Source of the DNA: DASSUW01 sp963849695
GTDB taxonomy: Bacteria; Actinomycetota; Thermoleophilia; Solirubrobacterales; Solirubrobacteraceae
Direction of reading: 5' to 3'
Assembly (NCBI GenBank): GCA_963849695.1
Contig: CAWKIT010000033.1
Coordinates: 1-64,000, forward strand
DNA: 64,000 nt
The notes beneath the pieces were generated by a model. The model did not search any database and was not told the DNA's origin. It saw only the letters and a list, made by a program, of their open reading frames with translations. A program made the position numbers and the translations under genes. Within the stretch, counting starts at the first letter, position 1. Each line of letters opens with the position of its first letter. Shown here piece after piece: positions 8,382-17,310 of this stretch.

Positions 8382-9164
8382 CTAGCGCGGGTCGTCGCTC
8401 TGGAGGCGCGACTTGAGGCGCAGCACGGCCTTGGTGTGGAGCTGGGAGATGCGTGACTCGGTCACGCTGAGCACCTCGCCGATCTCCCGCAAGGTCAGGT
8501 TCTCGTAGTAGTACAGCCCGATCACGAGCTTCTCGCGCTCGGGCAGCGCGGAGATCGCCTCGGCCAGGCGGTCCTTGAGCTCCGACTTGTCGAGCAGCTG
8601 CTGGGGGTCGGGGGCGTCGGGGTCCTCCAGCGTGTCGAGCAGTGACACCTTGTCACCGGAGGCGTCCGACACCGCCCACAGCTCGTCGAGCGCGACGACC
8701 GCCGAGTTGGAGATCTTGAGCAGCGCCTCCTGGAAGTCGTCGACGTCCATGCGGAGCTCGCGCGCCATCTCCTCGTCGCTCGGCGTCCGATGCAGGCGGT
8801 GCTCGAGCTTCGCGTGCGCCCGCTCGATCTCGCGGGCGCGGGCGCGGACCGACCGGGGCACCCAGTCGAGCGCGCGCAGCTCGTCGATGATCGCGCCCTT
8901 GACGCGCGTGATCGCGTAGGTCTCGAACTTGATCTCGCGCTCGATGTCGAACCGCTCGATCGCGTTGATCAGCCCGATCAGCCCGTACGAGATGAGGTCG
9001 GATTCCTCGACGTGCGCGGGCAGGCCCGACGACATGCGCCCCGCCACGTACTTGACGAGCGGCGAGTAGGCGACGACGAGCTTCTCCCGCGCCGGCTCGG
9101 ACCCGTCGTCCTTGTACCGGCGCCAGAGATCTCTCAGCTCTAGTGCTTTGACGTTGGTGTCCAG
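8382..9164 (-). CDS. FliA/WhiG-family RNA polymerase sigma factor, apparent CTG start
   Basis: A 260-residue sigma-70 factor of the FliA/WhiG group. Region 2 is seen as VAYSPLVKYVAGR and ESDLISYGLIGLINAIERFD, region 3 around RVKGAIIDELRALDWVPRSVR, and region 4 as LREIGEVLSVTESRISQLHTKAV. The first ATG in frame (9047) would remove the start of region 2 (VKALELRDLWRRYKDDG onward). Upstream of it, back to the in-frame TAA that ends xerC, there is no ATG, GTG or TTG in any frame. A CTG at 9164-9162 preceded by AAAGGGAG with 6-nt spacing is the best start. Targets in a possibly non-motile organism are unknown; WhiG relatives act in sporulation, FliA in motility. Confidence 0.85.
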   Translation of the reverse strand: MDTNVKALELRDLWRRYKDDGSEPAREKLVVAYSPLVKYVAGRMSSGLPAHVEESDLISYGLIGLINAIERFDIEREIKFETYAITRVKGAIIDELRALDWVPRSVRARAREIERAHAKLEHRLHRTPSDEEMARELRMDVDDFQEALLKISNSAVVALDELWAVSDASGDKVSLLDTLEDPDAPDPQQLLDKSELKDRLAEAISALPEREKLVIGLYYYENLTLREIGEVLSVTESRISQLHTKAVLRLKSRLQSDDPR

Positions 9165-9176
9165 AGCCTGCTCCCT

Positions 9177-10103
9177 TTAGGCCCGCGGATGGCTGCGCAG
9201 ATACGCGGCACGCAAGCGAGCCGACTCTACCCGAGTGTAGACCTGGGTCGTGCTGATGGAGCTGTGCCCGAGGAGCTCCTGGATCGCCCGCAGATCGGCC
9301 CCGCCCTCGAGCAGATGGGTGGCAAACGAGTGTCTGAGGGCATGCGGATGGACGGCGCCCTGGCTGGCAGCATGGCGCGCCCAGACGCGCAGACGGCGCC
9401 GGATGTCGGAGGTCGAGAGCCGGCGGCCGGACTTCGAGAGGAACAGCGCCGGGTCGCCGGTCGAGCCCGCCAGCCCCGGCCGGCCGCGCTCGAGGTAGCG
9501 GGCGATCGCCGCCAGTGCGGGCTCGCCCGCGGGCACGAAGCGCGTCCGGCCGCCCTTGCCCTCGACGCGCACCTGCTCGCCGTCGAAGTCGATCGACCCC
9601 AGGTCGAGGTTGACGATCTCCTCGGCGCGCAGGCCGCAGGCGTAGGCGAGCTCGAACAGCGAGCGGTCGCGCAGCTCGAGCGGCGTGGTGGCCGGGATCC
9701 GGTCGAGCAGGGCGGCGACGTCGGCGGGCTTGAGCGTGCGCGGCAGCGTCTGCGGGAGCTTGGGCGCCGGCAGCAGGTCGGCCGGGTTGGCGGTCATGTC
9801 GCCGTGCTCGACCATCGAGCGGAAGAACGCACGCGTGGAGGCGAGCTTGCGGGCAAGTGTGCGGGGCGCGGCGCCGCGGCCCGACAGCCGGGCCGCGTAG
9901 CCGCGCAGGACGCGGTAGGTCATCGCCGCCGGCTCGATCCCCTGGGCCGCCGCCCACGTCGCCAGCTCGCCGACGTCGCCGCCGTACGCGCGGCGCGTCC
10001 GCTCGGCGGCGCCGCGCCGCTGGAGGTCGCGGTCGAAGCGGCGGAGCGCCTCGGCCCAGCTAGCCTGGGCAGCCGTGGCCGTGTTCTTCATCGACACCTC
10101 CAC
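9177..10103 (-). CDS. xerC: Tyrosine recombinase XerC-like
   Basis: A 308-residue tyrosine recombinase of the length and layout of XerC/XerD, which resolve chromosome dimers at dif. The N-terminal SAM-like core-binding domain covers roughly 10-100. All catalytic residues are present: R159 (ACGLRAEE), K183 (EGKGGRTR), H254 and R257 (HALRHSF), H280 (LLGHSS) and nucleophile Y289 (TQVYTR). An alternative start is the ATG at 10091. The gene lies immediately before the sigma-factor gene, and the intergenic space is only 12 nt, so they are co-transcribed. It overlaps the start of the divergent gene at 10075. Confidence 0.88.
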   Translation of the reverse strand: MEVSMKNTATAAQASWAEALRRFDRDLQRRGAAERTRRAYGGDVGELATWAAAQGIEPAAMTYRVLRGYAARLSGRGAAPRTLARKLASTRAFFRSMVEHGDMTANPADLLPAPKLPQTLPRTLKPADVAALLDRIPATTPLELRDRSLFELAYACGLRAEEIVNLDLGSIDFDGEQVRVEGKGGRTRFVPAGEPALAAIARYLERGRPGLAGSTGDPALFLSKSGRRLSTSDIRRRLRVWARHAASQGAVHPHALRHSFATHLLEGGADLRAIQELLGHSSISTTQVYTRVESARLRAAYLRSHPRA

Positions 10104-10566
10104 GGGTCAGGTGGCGACACAGCGCCAGCTCGTGGAGGCGGGCATCGCGCAGCCGGACAAGCCGCCGGAGCTGCCCTGGCACCGCATCCAGGGAACCGGA
10201 GACGCCACGACCATGTGGTACGCGGTGATGCGCAAGGAGGTGCGACCGGGCATCTTCATCGGCGCCCTCTGTTTTCGCCACTCCGACCACCACGCCTCCC
10301 TCCTGCACGGCGAGTGGCACGAGGTGGAGATCGAGGAAATGCGGCGTTCTCGCAAGCTCGGTGAGCGTGTGCGACAAGCTCGGGTGAGCGCCTTGATTAC
10401 TAGGCGATGTAGACCGGCGCCCCCACGGGCACCTGGTCGTACAGCTCGACCACATCCGGGATCAGCATGCGGACGCAGCCGTGCGAGGCGTTGGTGCCGA
10501 TCGAGCCCGCGGCGTCGGTCCCGTGGATGCCGGCGCCGGCGTAGATGCCCATCCAGCGCGCCTTGA
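10075..10566 (+). CDS. Hypothetical protein, C-terminus probably frameshifted
   Basis: The first 105 or so residues look like a real soluble domain (MAVFFIDTSTGQVATQRQ, then WHRIQGTGDATTMWYAVMRKEVRPGIFIGALCF, with a HSDHHASLLHGEWHEVEIEEMRR segment). After about 10385 the frame continues as arginine/proline-rich sequence antisense to the L,D-transpeptidase gene, which is unlikely to be coding. One extra base near 10360-10380 would move reading to a TGA at 10385, giving a protein of about 104 residues. It is divergent to xerC with overlapping starts. No family was recognised. Confidence 0.5.
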   Translation: MAVFFIDTSTGQVATQRQLVEAGIAQPDKPPELPWHRIQGTGDATTMWYAVMRKEVRPGIFIGALCFRHSDHHASLLHGEWHEVEIEEMRRSRKLGERVRQARVSALITRRCRPAPPRAPGRTARPHPGSACGRSRARRWCRSSPRRRSRGCRRRRRCPSSAP

Positions 10567-11437
10567 TCGGGTTCGAGGGGCCGGGAGGCACGACGGTGCC
10601 CGCCAGCGAGCCGGCCCAGTCCGAGTTCGGGACGTGCCAGGCCGGGTTGACGGCCTTGTTCTCGATGTTGTAGAGCCCGGCCGGGGTCTCGAGCCCGACC
10701 TGGCCGACCGCGATCGGATAGGTCTTGGCGAGCTTGAGGTTCTTGTAGAGCGAGAGCTGGAAGCCGCCGCGGTTGATGAGGATCACCGCCGGATACTTCT
10801 CGGCCAGGTCCTTGGTCGTGACCTCCGGCTCGACGACGCGGGTCTTGACGCGGGCGATCCGCGTGTCCCCCATGTCGACCAGCTCGCTGCGGATGTCCTT
10901 GCGCAGGCGGGCGGCGCGCACGTCGAGGCCCTCGCGCTCCGGCGTGGGGTCGACCTTGCCGGACTCGAGGTCGACCGACGCGTCGCGCGCCTCGATCTCG
11001 AGCCTGCGCTCGACGCGCCGGGCGATCGAGCGAACCGCTTCCTCGGAGTAGTCGATCTGGGCCTCCACGCGGGCGTCGAGCTCGCGGCCGCGCACCTCGC
11101 GCCACGTGCGCGTGAAGAGGTTGCCGTCGGTCGACACCGCCATTGCGCGGTCGACGGAGCCGTCGATGTCGACCGCCAGCCGCGCCTTCTCGGGCGTGAG
11201 CGTGAAGCGCCGGCCCTTGTAGCGGACGCTCACCGGCTGGCTCAGCGGCTCCAGCAACGAGGCCTCGAGCTTCGACCGCGCCTGCGCCGGCGTGAGGCCG
11301 CTGACTTCGATCCCGTTGACGGTCACGCCGTCGGCGATCTTCTTGGTGACCTGGCGGTCGTAGGCGTACAGGCTCCCGGCCCCTACGAGGAGCACGGTGA
11401 CGGTGAGCGCGAGGACAGCGATCAGACGGCGCGGCAT
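10400..11437 (-). CDS. L,D-transpeptidase with VanW-type peptidoglycan-binding domain
   Basis: A 345-residue exported enzyme that forms 3-3 cross-links in peptidoglycan. One N-terminal membrane anchor/signal (residues 4-24) is followed by a region resembling the PG_binding_4/VanW-associated domain (GVTVNGIEVSGLTPAQARSKL). A C-terminal YkuD domain follows from about 215, with H305 in GIHGTD, H319 and nucleophile C321 in SHGCVRM. The reading frame is intact and of normal length for this two-domain form. It lies downstream of the epimerase operon, 79 bp away. L,D-transpeptidases are common in actinobacterial walls. Confidence 0.92.
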   Translation of the reverse strand: MPRRLIAVLALTVTVLLVGAGSLYAYDRQVTKKIADGVTVNGIEVSGLTPAQARSKLEASLLEPLSQPVSVRYKGRRFTLTPEKARLAVDIDGSVDRAMAVSTDGNLFTRTWREVRGRELDARVEAQIDYSEEAVRSIARRVERRLEIEARDASVDLESGKVDPTPEREGLDVRAARLRKDIRSELVDMGDTRIARVKTRVVEPEVTTKDLAEKYPAVILINRGGFQLSLYKNLKLAKTYPIAVGQVGLETPAGLYNIENKAVNPAWHVPNSDWAGSLAGTVVPPGPSNPIKARWMGIYAGAGIHGTDAAGSIGTNASHGCVRMLIPDVVELYDQVPVGAPVYIA

Positions 11438-11516
11438 AGAGGCCGGAGAATGGTAGCCATCTCGGCGGATGGTGAGAAATCTTGCAACCGGTCTGTCGAT
11501 TAGACCTGGATCGAGG

Positions 11517-12566
11517 TCAAACCGTGCCCTTGCGGCGCACGCTCGGGCTCCAGCGTAGGAAGTCCTCGACCTCGCGCTCGTAGCGGTACGGCTCGCCCTC
11601 GCCGCGGCGCAGCGGGCGGGTGCGCATCGCCTCCGCGTACTTGAGCACGGTCTCGCGGCTCGTGAAGCCGTAGGTGTATCCAGCCGCCTTCAGCTTGCGA
11701 TTGTCGAGCCCGCGGCCGTAGCGGAGCTGGCGGCGGACCTCGTCGGGAACCCTGATGCCGAGCGGCCGCAGCGCGGCGGCGGTCAGCGAGTTGCCCCACG
11801 GCGGCAGGATCGGCGCGAGCGGCCTGCCGAGCAGCGATGCGACCTCCGACAGGGCGAGCACGCCGTCGCCGGCCGCGTTGTAGGTGCCGGGCAGATCGCG
11901 CTCGGCGGCGAACCGGAGCACGCCGACGAGGTCCTCCTCGTGGATGAACTGATAGCGCGGGTCGAAGCCGAGGATGCACGGCACGGCGGGCAGGTCGAAC
12001 AGCTTCGTGTGCGAGGTGCGCAGGTCCGGCCCGAGCGAGTTGGAGAACCGCAGCACGGTGACGGTGACGTCCGGGTTGCGCTGCGCGAAGCCCTCGACCG
12101 CCTTCTCGGCCTCGACGATGTCGGACTCCAGGCGCGTGCGCGGCGGGTGCGGCCGCCGCATCGCCTCGGTGAAGAACGCCGGGTCGTCCTGCTCGCAGCC
12201 GTAGTAGTGGGCGGACGACTTGAAGACGACCTTCCGCACCGGCGACTCAGGCCCGCCGCACGCGGCGAGGATGTTCATCGTCCCGATCACGTTCGCCTCG
12301 TGGGCGACTCTCGGCGAGGCCGTGAGCGAGTCGACCACCAGCCGGGTGTCGATCACCGTGTCGATCTCCGCGGCCTGGACGATCCGCTTGAGCAGAGCGT
12401 GCTGGAGCCCGAGCCGCACGAACTCCGTTCGCTCGAGCTCGCATGCGGGGTCGTCGGTGCTGACGCCGATGATCGCTTCCACCGCGGGGTCGCGCTCGAT
12501 CACCTGCGCCAGGCGCCCTCCCCAGAAGCTCGAGACGCCGGTGACGAGGATGCGCTTGGAGGTCAC
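11517..12566 (-). CDS. NAD-dependent epimerase/dehydratase family protein
   Basis: A 349-residue Rossmann-fold extended SDR protein. The start at GTG 12566 puts the dinucleotide loop at the N-terminus (ILVTGVSSFWGGRLA, a GxxxxxG variant). The catalytic Ser-Tyr-x3-Lys pattern is not clean: KSSAHYYG supplies Ser and Tyr. Substrate is unknown; relatives act on nucleotide sugars or lipid-linked groups. The start codon overlaps the stop of the upstream acyltransferase as GTGA. The order HAD-acyltransferase-epimerase, all with 4-bp overlaps, marks a coupled operon that may act on an acylated lipid. Confidence 0.82.
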   Translation of the reverse strand: MTSKRILVTGVSSFWGGRLAQVIERDPAVEAIIGVSTDDPACELERTEFVRLGLQHALLKRIVQAAEIDTVIDTRLVVDSLTASPRVAHEANVIGTMNILAACGGPESPVRKVVFKSSAHYYGCEQDDPAFFTEAMRRPHPPRTRLESDIVEAEKAVEGFAQRNPDVTVTVLRFSNSLGPDLRTSHTKLFDLPAVPCILGFDPRYQFIHEEDLVGVLRFAAERDLPGTYNAAGDGVLALSEVASLLGRPLAPILPPWGNSLTAAALRPLGIRVPDEVRRQLRYGRGLDNRKLKAAGYTYGFTSRETVLKYAEAMRTRPLRRGEGEPYRYEREVEDFLRWSPSVRRKGTV

Positions 12567-13423
12567 CCCAGCCACACCGATCGCCGCTGCGACACGAGAT
12601 CGATCAGCTCGTCCTGGATCCGCGCCCGGACCTCCTCGGCAACGGTCTGCACGAGCCCCTTGTCGTCCCACGGCCGCTCGCCCCACTGGTCGGTGGGGAT
12701 CGGCTCCAGGAAGCGGATCCGGAACTTGGCCGGCAGGTACGCGGCGCCGAGCAGGCCGAAGTGCGGGAACAGCGGGGTGACCGGGAAGTAGATGAGCTTG
12801 GTGAGACGCCGGAGGAGGCCGACCTGGGCGAAGGCCGGCATCGCCTCCTCGGCCCCCAGCACGGCGATCGGGACGATCGGGGCGCGGGCGCGCATCGCCG
12901 CCTCGACGAAGCCGCCGCGACCGAAGCGGCGCAGCCGGTAGCGGTCCTTGTAGAGCTTCTCGGTGCCCTTGCGGCCCTCGGGGAAGACGAGCACGAGCTG
13001 CTGCTCGTCGCACAGCAGGCGGTGCACGTTGGCGGGATGGGCGGGTACGCCGCCGATCTTGTTCACCAGCATCGCCAGGCCGGGATAGCCCTTGAAGAAG
13101 TGCTCGACGGTCAGGTGCAGAGGCCGCGGCCGCGGGTGCTCCTCCTTGATCGCCTTGGCGATCATCGGCGCGTCGGGCGGCAGCGCGCCGGCGTGGTTGG
13201 AGACCAGCAGGGCGCCGCCGGCGGCGGGGACGTGCTCGATGCCCTCGACCTCGCAGCGGAACCAGTAGTGGTAGAGGAACTCGTACAGCGTGGAGTCGAG
13301 CAGGCCCTCGACGCGCTCGGAGCGGCCCCAGTCGGTGACCTGGCGGTCCGGCTCGATCGCCGGCAGCAGGGCGCGCAGGTCCTCGGTGGCCGGCGCCGCG
13401 GGAAGGGCCGGGCGGTCGTTCAT
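12563..13423 (-). CDS. Lysophospholipid acyltransferase-family protein (PlsC-like)
   Basis: A 286-residue acyltransferase. The catalytic block is SNHAGALPPDAPMI, an expanded form of the family H-x4-D box. The acceptor-binding VFPEGRKGTEKLYKDRYRLRRFGRGGF region is split around residue 150. Relatives in actinobacteria carry the same NHxGxxPxD spacing. ATG 13423 was chosen over the upstream in-frame start at 13495 because it overlaps the HAD gene stop as ATGA and removes a low-complexity arginine-rich leader. It probably acylates a glycerolipid or a similar carrier at the membrane; the exact substrate is unknown. Confidence 0.82.
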   Translation of the reverse strand: MNDRPALPAAPATEDLRALLPAIEPDRQVTDWGRSERVEGLLDSTLYEFLYHYWFRCEVEGIEHVPAAGGALLVSNHAGALPPDAPMIAKAIKEEHPRPRPLHLTVEHFFKGYPGLAMLVNKIGGVPAHPANVHRLLCDEQQLVLVFPEGRKGTEKLYKDRYRLRRFGRGGFVEAAMRARAPIVPIAVLGAEEAMPAFAQVGLLRRLTKLIYFPVTPLFPHFGLLGAAYLPAKFRIRFLEPIPTDQWGERPWDDKGLVQTVAEEVRARIQDELIDLVSQRRSVWLG

Positions 13424-13971
13424 GCCAGCACCGGCTCGAGGCGCCGCGCCAGCGTCGGCCAGTCGGGGGCGCTCACGACGTCCTCTTCCTCGCACAGCTC
13501 ACGGTTCCACGGGTGCAGGATCGTGGCCGGCGTGATACCCGCCTCCGCGGCGTTCATGAGGTTGACCGGCGAGTCGTCGATCAGGACGTCGATCGCGATC
13601 TCGCGGCAGCGGGCGACCTTGTCGAACGAGCAGTAGAGCTCGTCGTAGGGGAGGCCGATGCTCTCGAGCCAGCGGGTGGTCGCGTCCTGCGCCTCGGTCG
13701 AGCGGTGCGAGGTGATGTGGATGAAATGGCCGGCGCGGTGCCAGGCGCGGATCGTCTCGACGGCCCCGGGGTACGGCTCGGCGGCGAGGACGCTGGGCTC
13801 GCGGTGGGTCTCGGCGACGCAGACGTGGACCTGCTCGGGCCGCAGCCGCGTGATCGTCCAGGTGAGCTGGGCGTCGTATGGCAGGTCGACGCCGAAGCGG
13901 CGCTTGGCGACCGCCGAGAGCTGGTCCCAGTAGTGGTGGAGCGTGGAGTCGATGTCGACCGCGATGCGCAA
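13420..13971 (-). CDS. HAD-family 5'-nucleotidase-like hydrolase
   Basis: A 183-residue HAD-superfamily protein of the 5' nucleotidase (NT5C) type. The catalytic loop is VDIDSTL with nucleophile D5 and acid/base D7. A Ser motif lies in HITSHRS (motif II), and the acidic motif IV is VLIDDSP. Length is normal for the family. Possible substrates are nucleoside monophosphates or other small phosphate esters. It is the first gene of the three-gene coupled operon with the acyltransferase and epimerase, and is divergent from the hydrolase at 13994 with a 22-bp gap. Confidence 0.8.
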   Translation of the reverse strand: MRIAVDIDSTLHHYWDQLSAVAKRRFGVDLPYDAQLTWTITRLRPEQVHVCVAETHREPSVLAAEPYPGAVETIRAWHRAGHFIHITSHRSTEAQDATTRWLESIGLPYDELYCSFDKVARCREIAIDVLIDDSPVNLMNAAEAGITPATILHPWNRELCEEEDVVSAPDWPTLARRLEPVLA

Positions 13972-13993
13972 GGGGACACTAGGCTAGAGCGCC

Positions 13994-14971
13994 GTGCCGA
14001 GCGTCTATCAGGATGCCCTCGTACGGGCCCGCAGCGGAGTGTTCCGGCCGGGTCCGGACGCGACCTACGCCGACGGCGACGACGCCGCGTGGATGGGGGT
14101 CGACTGGCCCGCGATGACGCGGCGGGTGGAGGTGGACGGGCGTGCGGTGAACGTGGTCGACACGGGCGGCGACAGGCCACCGCTGCTGTGGATCCACGGC
14201 CTCGGCGGCATCTGGCAGAACTGGCTGCTGAACATCCCGGTGTTCATGGACACGCACCGGTGCGTGGCGATCGACCTTCCGGGCTTCGGCGGCTCCGAGG
14301 TGCCCTCGGACGAGATCTCGATCCGCGGCCTGGCCCGCACGGTGGACCGGCTCTGCGATCTGCTCGACATCGACGAGCCGGTGGTGATCGGCAACTCGAT
14401 GGGCGGCTTCGTCGGCGCCGAGCTGGCGGTCTCGTTCCCGACGCGCGTCGCGAAGCTCGTGCTCGTCTCGGCCGCCGGCCTGTCGACCGAGCACCTGCGG
14501 CGCGAGCCGCTGCTGGCCGGGGCGCGGGCGTTCGCGGTGCTGACGGCGCGGACCGGCCTGCGCGGCGACCCGGTGGTCAGGCGGCGACGGCTGCGGCGGG
14601 TGGCGCTGCAGTTCGTCGTGCGCTATCCGGAGCGGCTGTCGGTGCCCCTCGCCACCGAGCTCGTGCAGGGCGCCAACGCTCCCGGCTTCATCCCCGCGTT
14701 CGAGGCGTTGATGGACTACTCGTTCCGCGACAAGCTGGAGAGCATCGAGGTGCCGGTGCTGATCGTGTGGGGCCGCAACGACATGCTCGTCCCGGTGGAG
14801 GACGCCGAGAGGTTCGAGCGCCTGATCGGCGACAACGCCCACTCCGTGATCTTCGAGGACACCGGGCACGTGCCGATGCTCGAGCGCCCGACGCGGTTCA
14901 ACGAGCTGCTCGAGGGCTTCCTGGCCGGCGAGCGTTCGCCGGAGGCGGAGATCGAGGGCGTCAGCGTGTGA
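13994..14971 (+). CDS. Alpha/beta-hydrolase fold protein
   Basis: A 325-residue hydrolase. The nucleophile elbow is GNSMGG (Ser near residue 135). The oxyanion strand is LLWIHGLGGIW, the acid is in VLIVWGRNDMLVP, and the catalytic His is in DTGHVPMLERP, so the triad is complete. Substrate unknown: the fold covers esterases, lipases, haloperoxidases and others. The GTG start at 13994 gives a short extension before the fold. Its 3' end overlaps the convergent ilvD gene by 11 bp. Confidence 0.85.
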   Translation: MPSVYQDALVRARSGVFRPGPDATYADGDDAAWMGVDWPAMTRRVEVDGRAVNVVDTGGDRPPLLWIHGLGGIWQNWLLNIPVFMDTHRCVAIDLPGFGGSEVPSDEISIRGLARTVDRLCDLLDIDEPVVIGNSMGGFVGAELAVSFPTRVAKLVLVSAAGLSTEHLRREPLLAGARAFAVLTARTGLRGDPVVRRRRLRRVALQFVVRYPERLSVPLATELVQGANAPGFIPAFEALMDYSFRDKLESIEVPVLIVWGRNDMLVPVEDAERFERLIGDNAHSVIFEDTGHVPMLERPTRFNELLEGFLAGERSPEAEIEGVSV

Positions 14972-16634
14972 TGGCGCCTTCGGAGGCGCTCGACACCAGC
15001 TTCGCGTACTTCGCCAGCACGCCGTTGCCGAGCTGGGCCGGCGGCTGGTAGGCCTCGACGCGGCGGGCGATCTCCTCGGCGGAGAGGTCCACGTCGATCC
15101 GCCGGTTCGTCACGTCGATCGTGATCCGGTCGCCGTCCTGGACGGCGGCGATCGGGCCGCCGTGGACGGCCTCGGGCGCGATGTGGCCGACCATGAAGCC
15201 GCGCGTGGCGCCGGAGAAGCGGCCGTCGGTGAGCAGCGCCACCGAGTCGCCGAGCCCCTCCCCCACGATCGCCGCCGTCACGGCCAGCATCTCGCGCATG
15301 CCGGGGCCGCCGGCGGGGCCCTCGTTGCGGATGACGACGACGTCGCCCTCGTCGATCTCCCGCCCGGTGACGGCCGCCATCGCCGCCTCCTCGCCGTCGA
15401 ACACGCGCGCCGGGCCCTCGTGGTGGGTGCGCTCGTGGCCCGACAGCTTGACCACCGAGCCCTCGGGGGCGAGGTTGCCGCGCAGGATCGCGATGCCGCC
15501 GGTCGGCTTGATCGGGTCGCTGAGCGGGCGGACGACCTGCTGGCCGGGAGTCTCGCCGGCCCGTCGCGCGAGCTCGCCGATCGTGGTGCCGTGGACGGTG
15601 GCCGCGTCCTCGTGGAGCAGGCCGGCCTCGAGCAGGCGGGCGGCGACGAGCGCGGTGCCGCCGGCGGCGTGCATGTCGGTGGCGACGTAGCGGCCGCCCG
15701 GCTTGAGGTCGCACAGCATCGGGGTCTGTGAGGCGATGCGGTCGAAGTCGTCGATCGAGAGCTCTATCCCGGCCTCGCGGGCGACCGCCAGCAGGTGCAG
15801 GACCGCGTTCGTCGACCCGCCGCTCATCGCCACGGCGGCGATCGCGTTCTCGAGCGCGTCGCGCGTGATGATCTCGCTCGGCCGCTGGCCGCGGGCGAGG
15901 ACGTCCATGACCATGGTGCCGGCGTCGTACGCCGCCTGCGCCTTGGTCTGGTCCTGGGCGGGGATGTCGCTCGGGCCCATCGGCGAGATGCCGAGCATCT
16001 GGAACGCCATCGCCATCGTGTTGGCGGTGAACTGGCCGCCGCAGGCGCCCGCGCCGGGACTTGCGACGTCCTCCAGCGCGATCAGCTCGTCCTCTGTGAT
16101 GCGACCTGCCGCGTGCGCGCCGATCGCCTCGAAGACCTCCTGGATGGTGACGTCCTGGCCGTTGTAGCGGCCGGGCGGGATCGAGCCGCTGTAGAGCATC
16201 AGGCTCGGGACGTCGAGCCGCTCCAGCGCCATCACGGTGCCGGGGATCGTCTTGTCGCAGCCGGAGAGCGCGACCACGGCGTCGAACAGGTGGCCGCGGA
16301 CGACGAGCTCGATCGAGTCGGCGATCACCTCGCGGCTGACGAGGCTGGTCTTCATGCCCGCGGTGCCCATCGTGATGCCGTCGGAGATCGCGATCGTGTT
16401 GAACTCCATCGGCGTGCCGCCGGCCGCCTTGATCCCCTCCTTGACCTTGGCGGCGAGCGCGCGGTGGTTGAAGTTGCAGGGCATCGTCTCGGTCCAGGTG
16501 CTGGCCACGCCGACGATCGGCTTCGAGAGCGCCTCGTCGTCGAAGCCGATGCCCTTCAGGTAGGCGCGGGCAGCGGCCCGCTCCGGCCCCTCGGTGAGCG
16601 CGCGCGAGTTGTGCTTGGGGTCCAGGCCGGCCAT
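14961..16634 (-). CDS. ilvD: Dihydroxy-acid dehydratase
   Basis: A 557-residue enzyme that dehydrates 2,3-dihydroxy acids in the isoleucine/valine pathway. The three iron-sulfur cysteines typical of the IlvD/Edd family are in place: C53 (TMPCNFN), C126 (SGCDKTIPG) and C198 (GACGGQFTANTM). The C-terminal swivel domain carries the active-site TDGRFSGATRG. Length is standard. It stands alone, with no other branched-chain genes in the window. The upstream gene is the thiD-side cluster on the same strand only after the epimerase-type gap, so it has its own promoter near 16635-16644 or is read from the 17.3 kb genes. Confidence 0.95.
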   Translation of the reverse strand: MAGLDPKHNSRALTEGPERAAARAYLKGIGFDDEALSKPIVGVASTWTETMPCNFNHRALAAKVKEGIKAAGGTPMEFNTIAISDGITMGTAGMKTSLVSREVIADSIELVVRGHLFDAVVALSGCDKTIPGTVMALERLDVPSLMLYSGSIPPGRYNGQDVTIQEVFEAIGAHAAGRITEDELIALEDVASPGAGACGGQFTANTMAMAFQMLGISPMGPSDIPAQDQTKAQAAYDAGTMVMDVLARGQRPSEIITRDALENAIAAVAMSGGSTNAVLHLLAVAREAGIELSIDDFDRIASQTPMLCDLKPGGRYVATDMHAAGGTALVAARLLEAGLLHEDAATVHGTTIGELARRAGETPGQQVVRPLSDPIKPTGGIAILRGNLAPEGSVVKLSGHERTHHEGPARVFDGEEAAMAAVTGREIDEGDVVVIRNEGPAGGPGMREMLAVTAAIVGEGLGDSVALLTDGRFSGATRGFMVGHIAPEAVHGGPIAAVQDGDRITIDVTNRRIDVDLSAEEIARRVEAYQPPAQLGNGVLAKYAKLVSSASEGAITR

Positions 16635-16644
16635 GGCCAGCAGC

Positions 16645-17310
16645 CTAGAGCCCGAGCGAGCTGGGATTGTGCGGGCGCGCCGCCGGCGGCGAGGGCGCGT
16701 CGGGATCGGCGGCCGCCCGGCGGGCGAGCCGCTCGCGCTCCCAGCGGCCGAGGCGCCAGATGTCGCGCTGGACCTGCTTGGGGTCGATCTGGCGGCCGGG
16801 CAGGTGCAGGTTGGCCTCGGCGATCAGGCGCCGCTCGTCGCCCTTCAGCGCCATCCACTTGGCGAGCACGTCGTCGGAGTCAGGCAGGCGTGCGGAGCCG
16901 TACGGCTTCGTCTCGTCCGGGAACTCGACGCAGTATTCGTTCAGCAGCGTCGCAGTCTGCGGGAGGTAGGCGACGATCGGCTTGTGCGGGTAGACCAGGT
17001 AGGCGTACGGCACGCCGCGGAGGTCGCGCGCCGCGTCCGCGGGCAGGCCGGCCTGCCCGCCCCAGACGCGGATGAACCCGAGGTCGCGGTACATCGCCCA
17101 CTCTTCCTCGTTCACGCACGACTTCAGCAGCTCGCGCGCGCGCTGCTCGGCGCGCCGCTCGCGGCCGGGGTCGTACGCGGCGGGGACGCCGTGGCGTTTG
17201 GCCTCTTTGCGGGCGCGCCGCTGGTCGAGCCTGCGCTCGATCATGGGCCAGGTGATCTCGGACAGCAGTGCGAGGATGACGAGCGCGGTGGCGCAGAGCG
17301 CGATGGTCAC
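16645..17310 (-). CDS. Membrane-anchored hypothetical protein
   Basis: A 221-residue protein starting at GTG 17310, which overlaps the stop of the preceding small gene (GTGA). One N-terminal transmembrane helix (TIALCATALVILALLSEI, residues 2-19) is followed by a basic cytoplasmic linker (RRLDQRRARKEAKRH). A soluble domain follows with a CVNEEEWAMYRDLGFIRVWGG segment and a proline-rich tail. The upstream open frame to 17451 is low complexity and was not used. No family was recognised; it forms a pair with the 88-residue gene before it. Confidence 0.68.
   Translation of the reverse strand: MTIALCATALVILALLSEITWPMIERRLDQRRARKEAKRHGVPAAYDPGRERRAEQRARELLKSCVNEEEWAMYRDLGFIRVWGGQAGLPADAARDLRGVPYAYLVYPHKPIVAYLPQTATLLNEYCVEFPDETKPYGSARLPDSDDVLAKWMALKGDERRLIAEANLHLPGRQIDPKQVQRDIWRLGRWERERLARRAAADPDAPSPPAARPHNPSSLGL

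Noticed and set aside
8345..8385. Insertion-sequence end between fusA2 and the sigma gene
   Set aside because: GGATCTGTCCGGAAATTC looks like an IS end, and CTAG occurs on both sides, but there is no inverted partner or element body. The match is too short to list as a feature.
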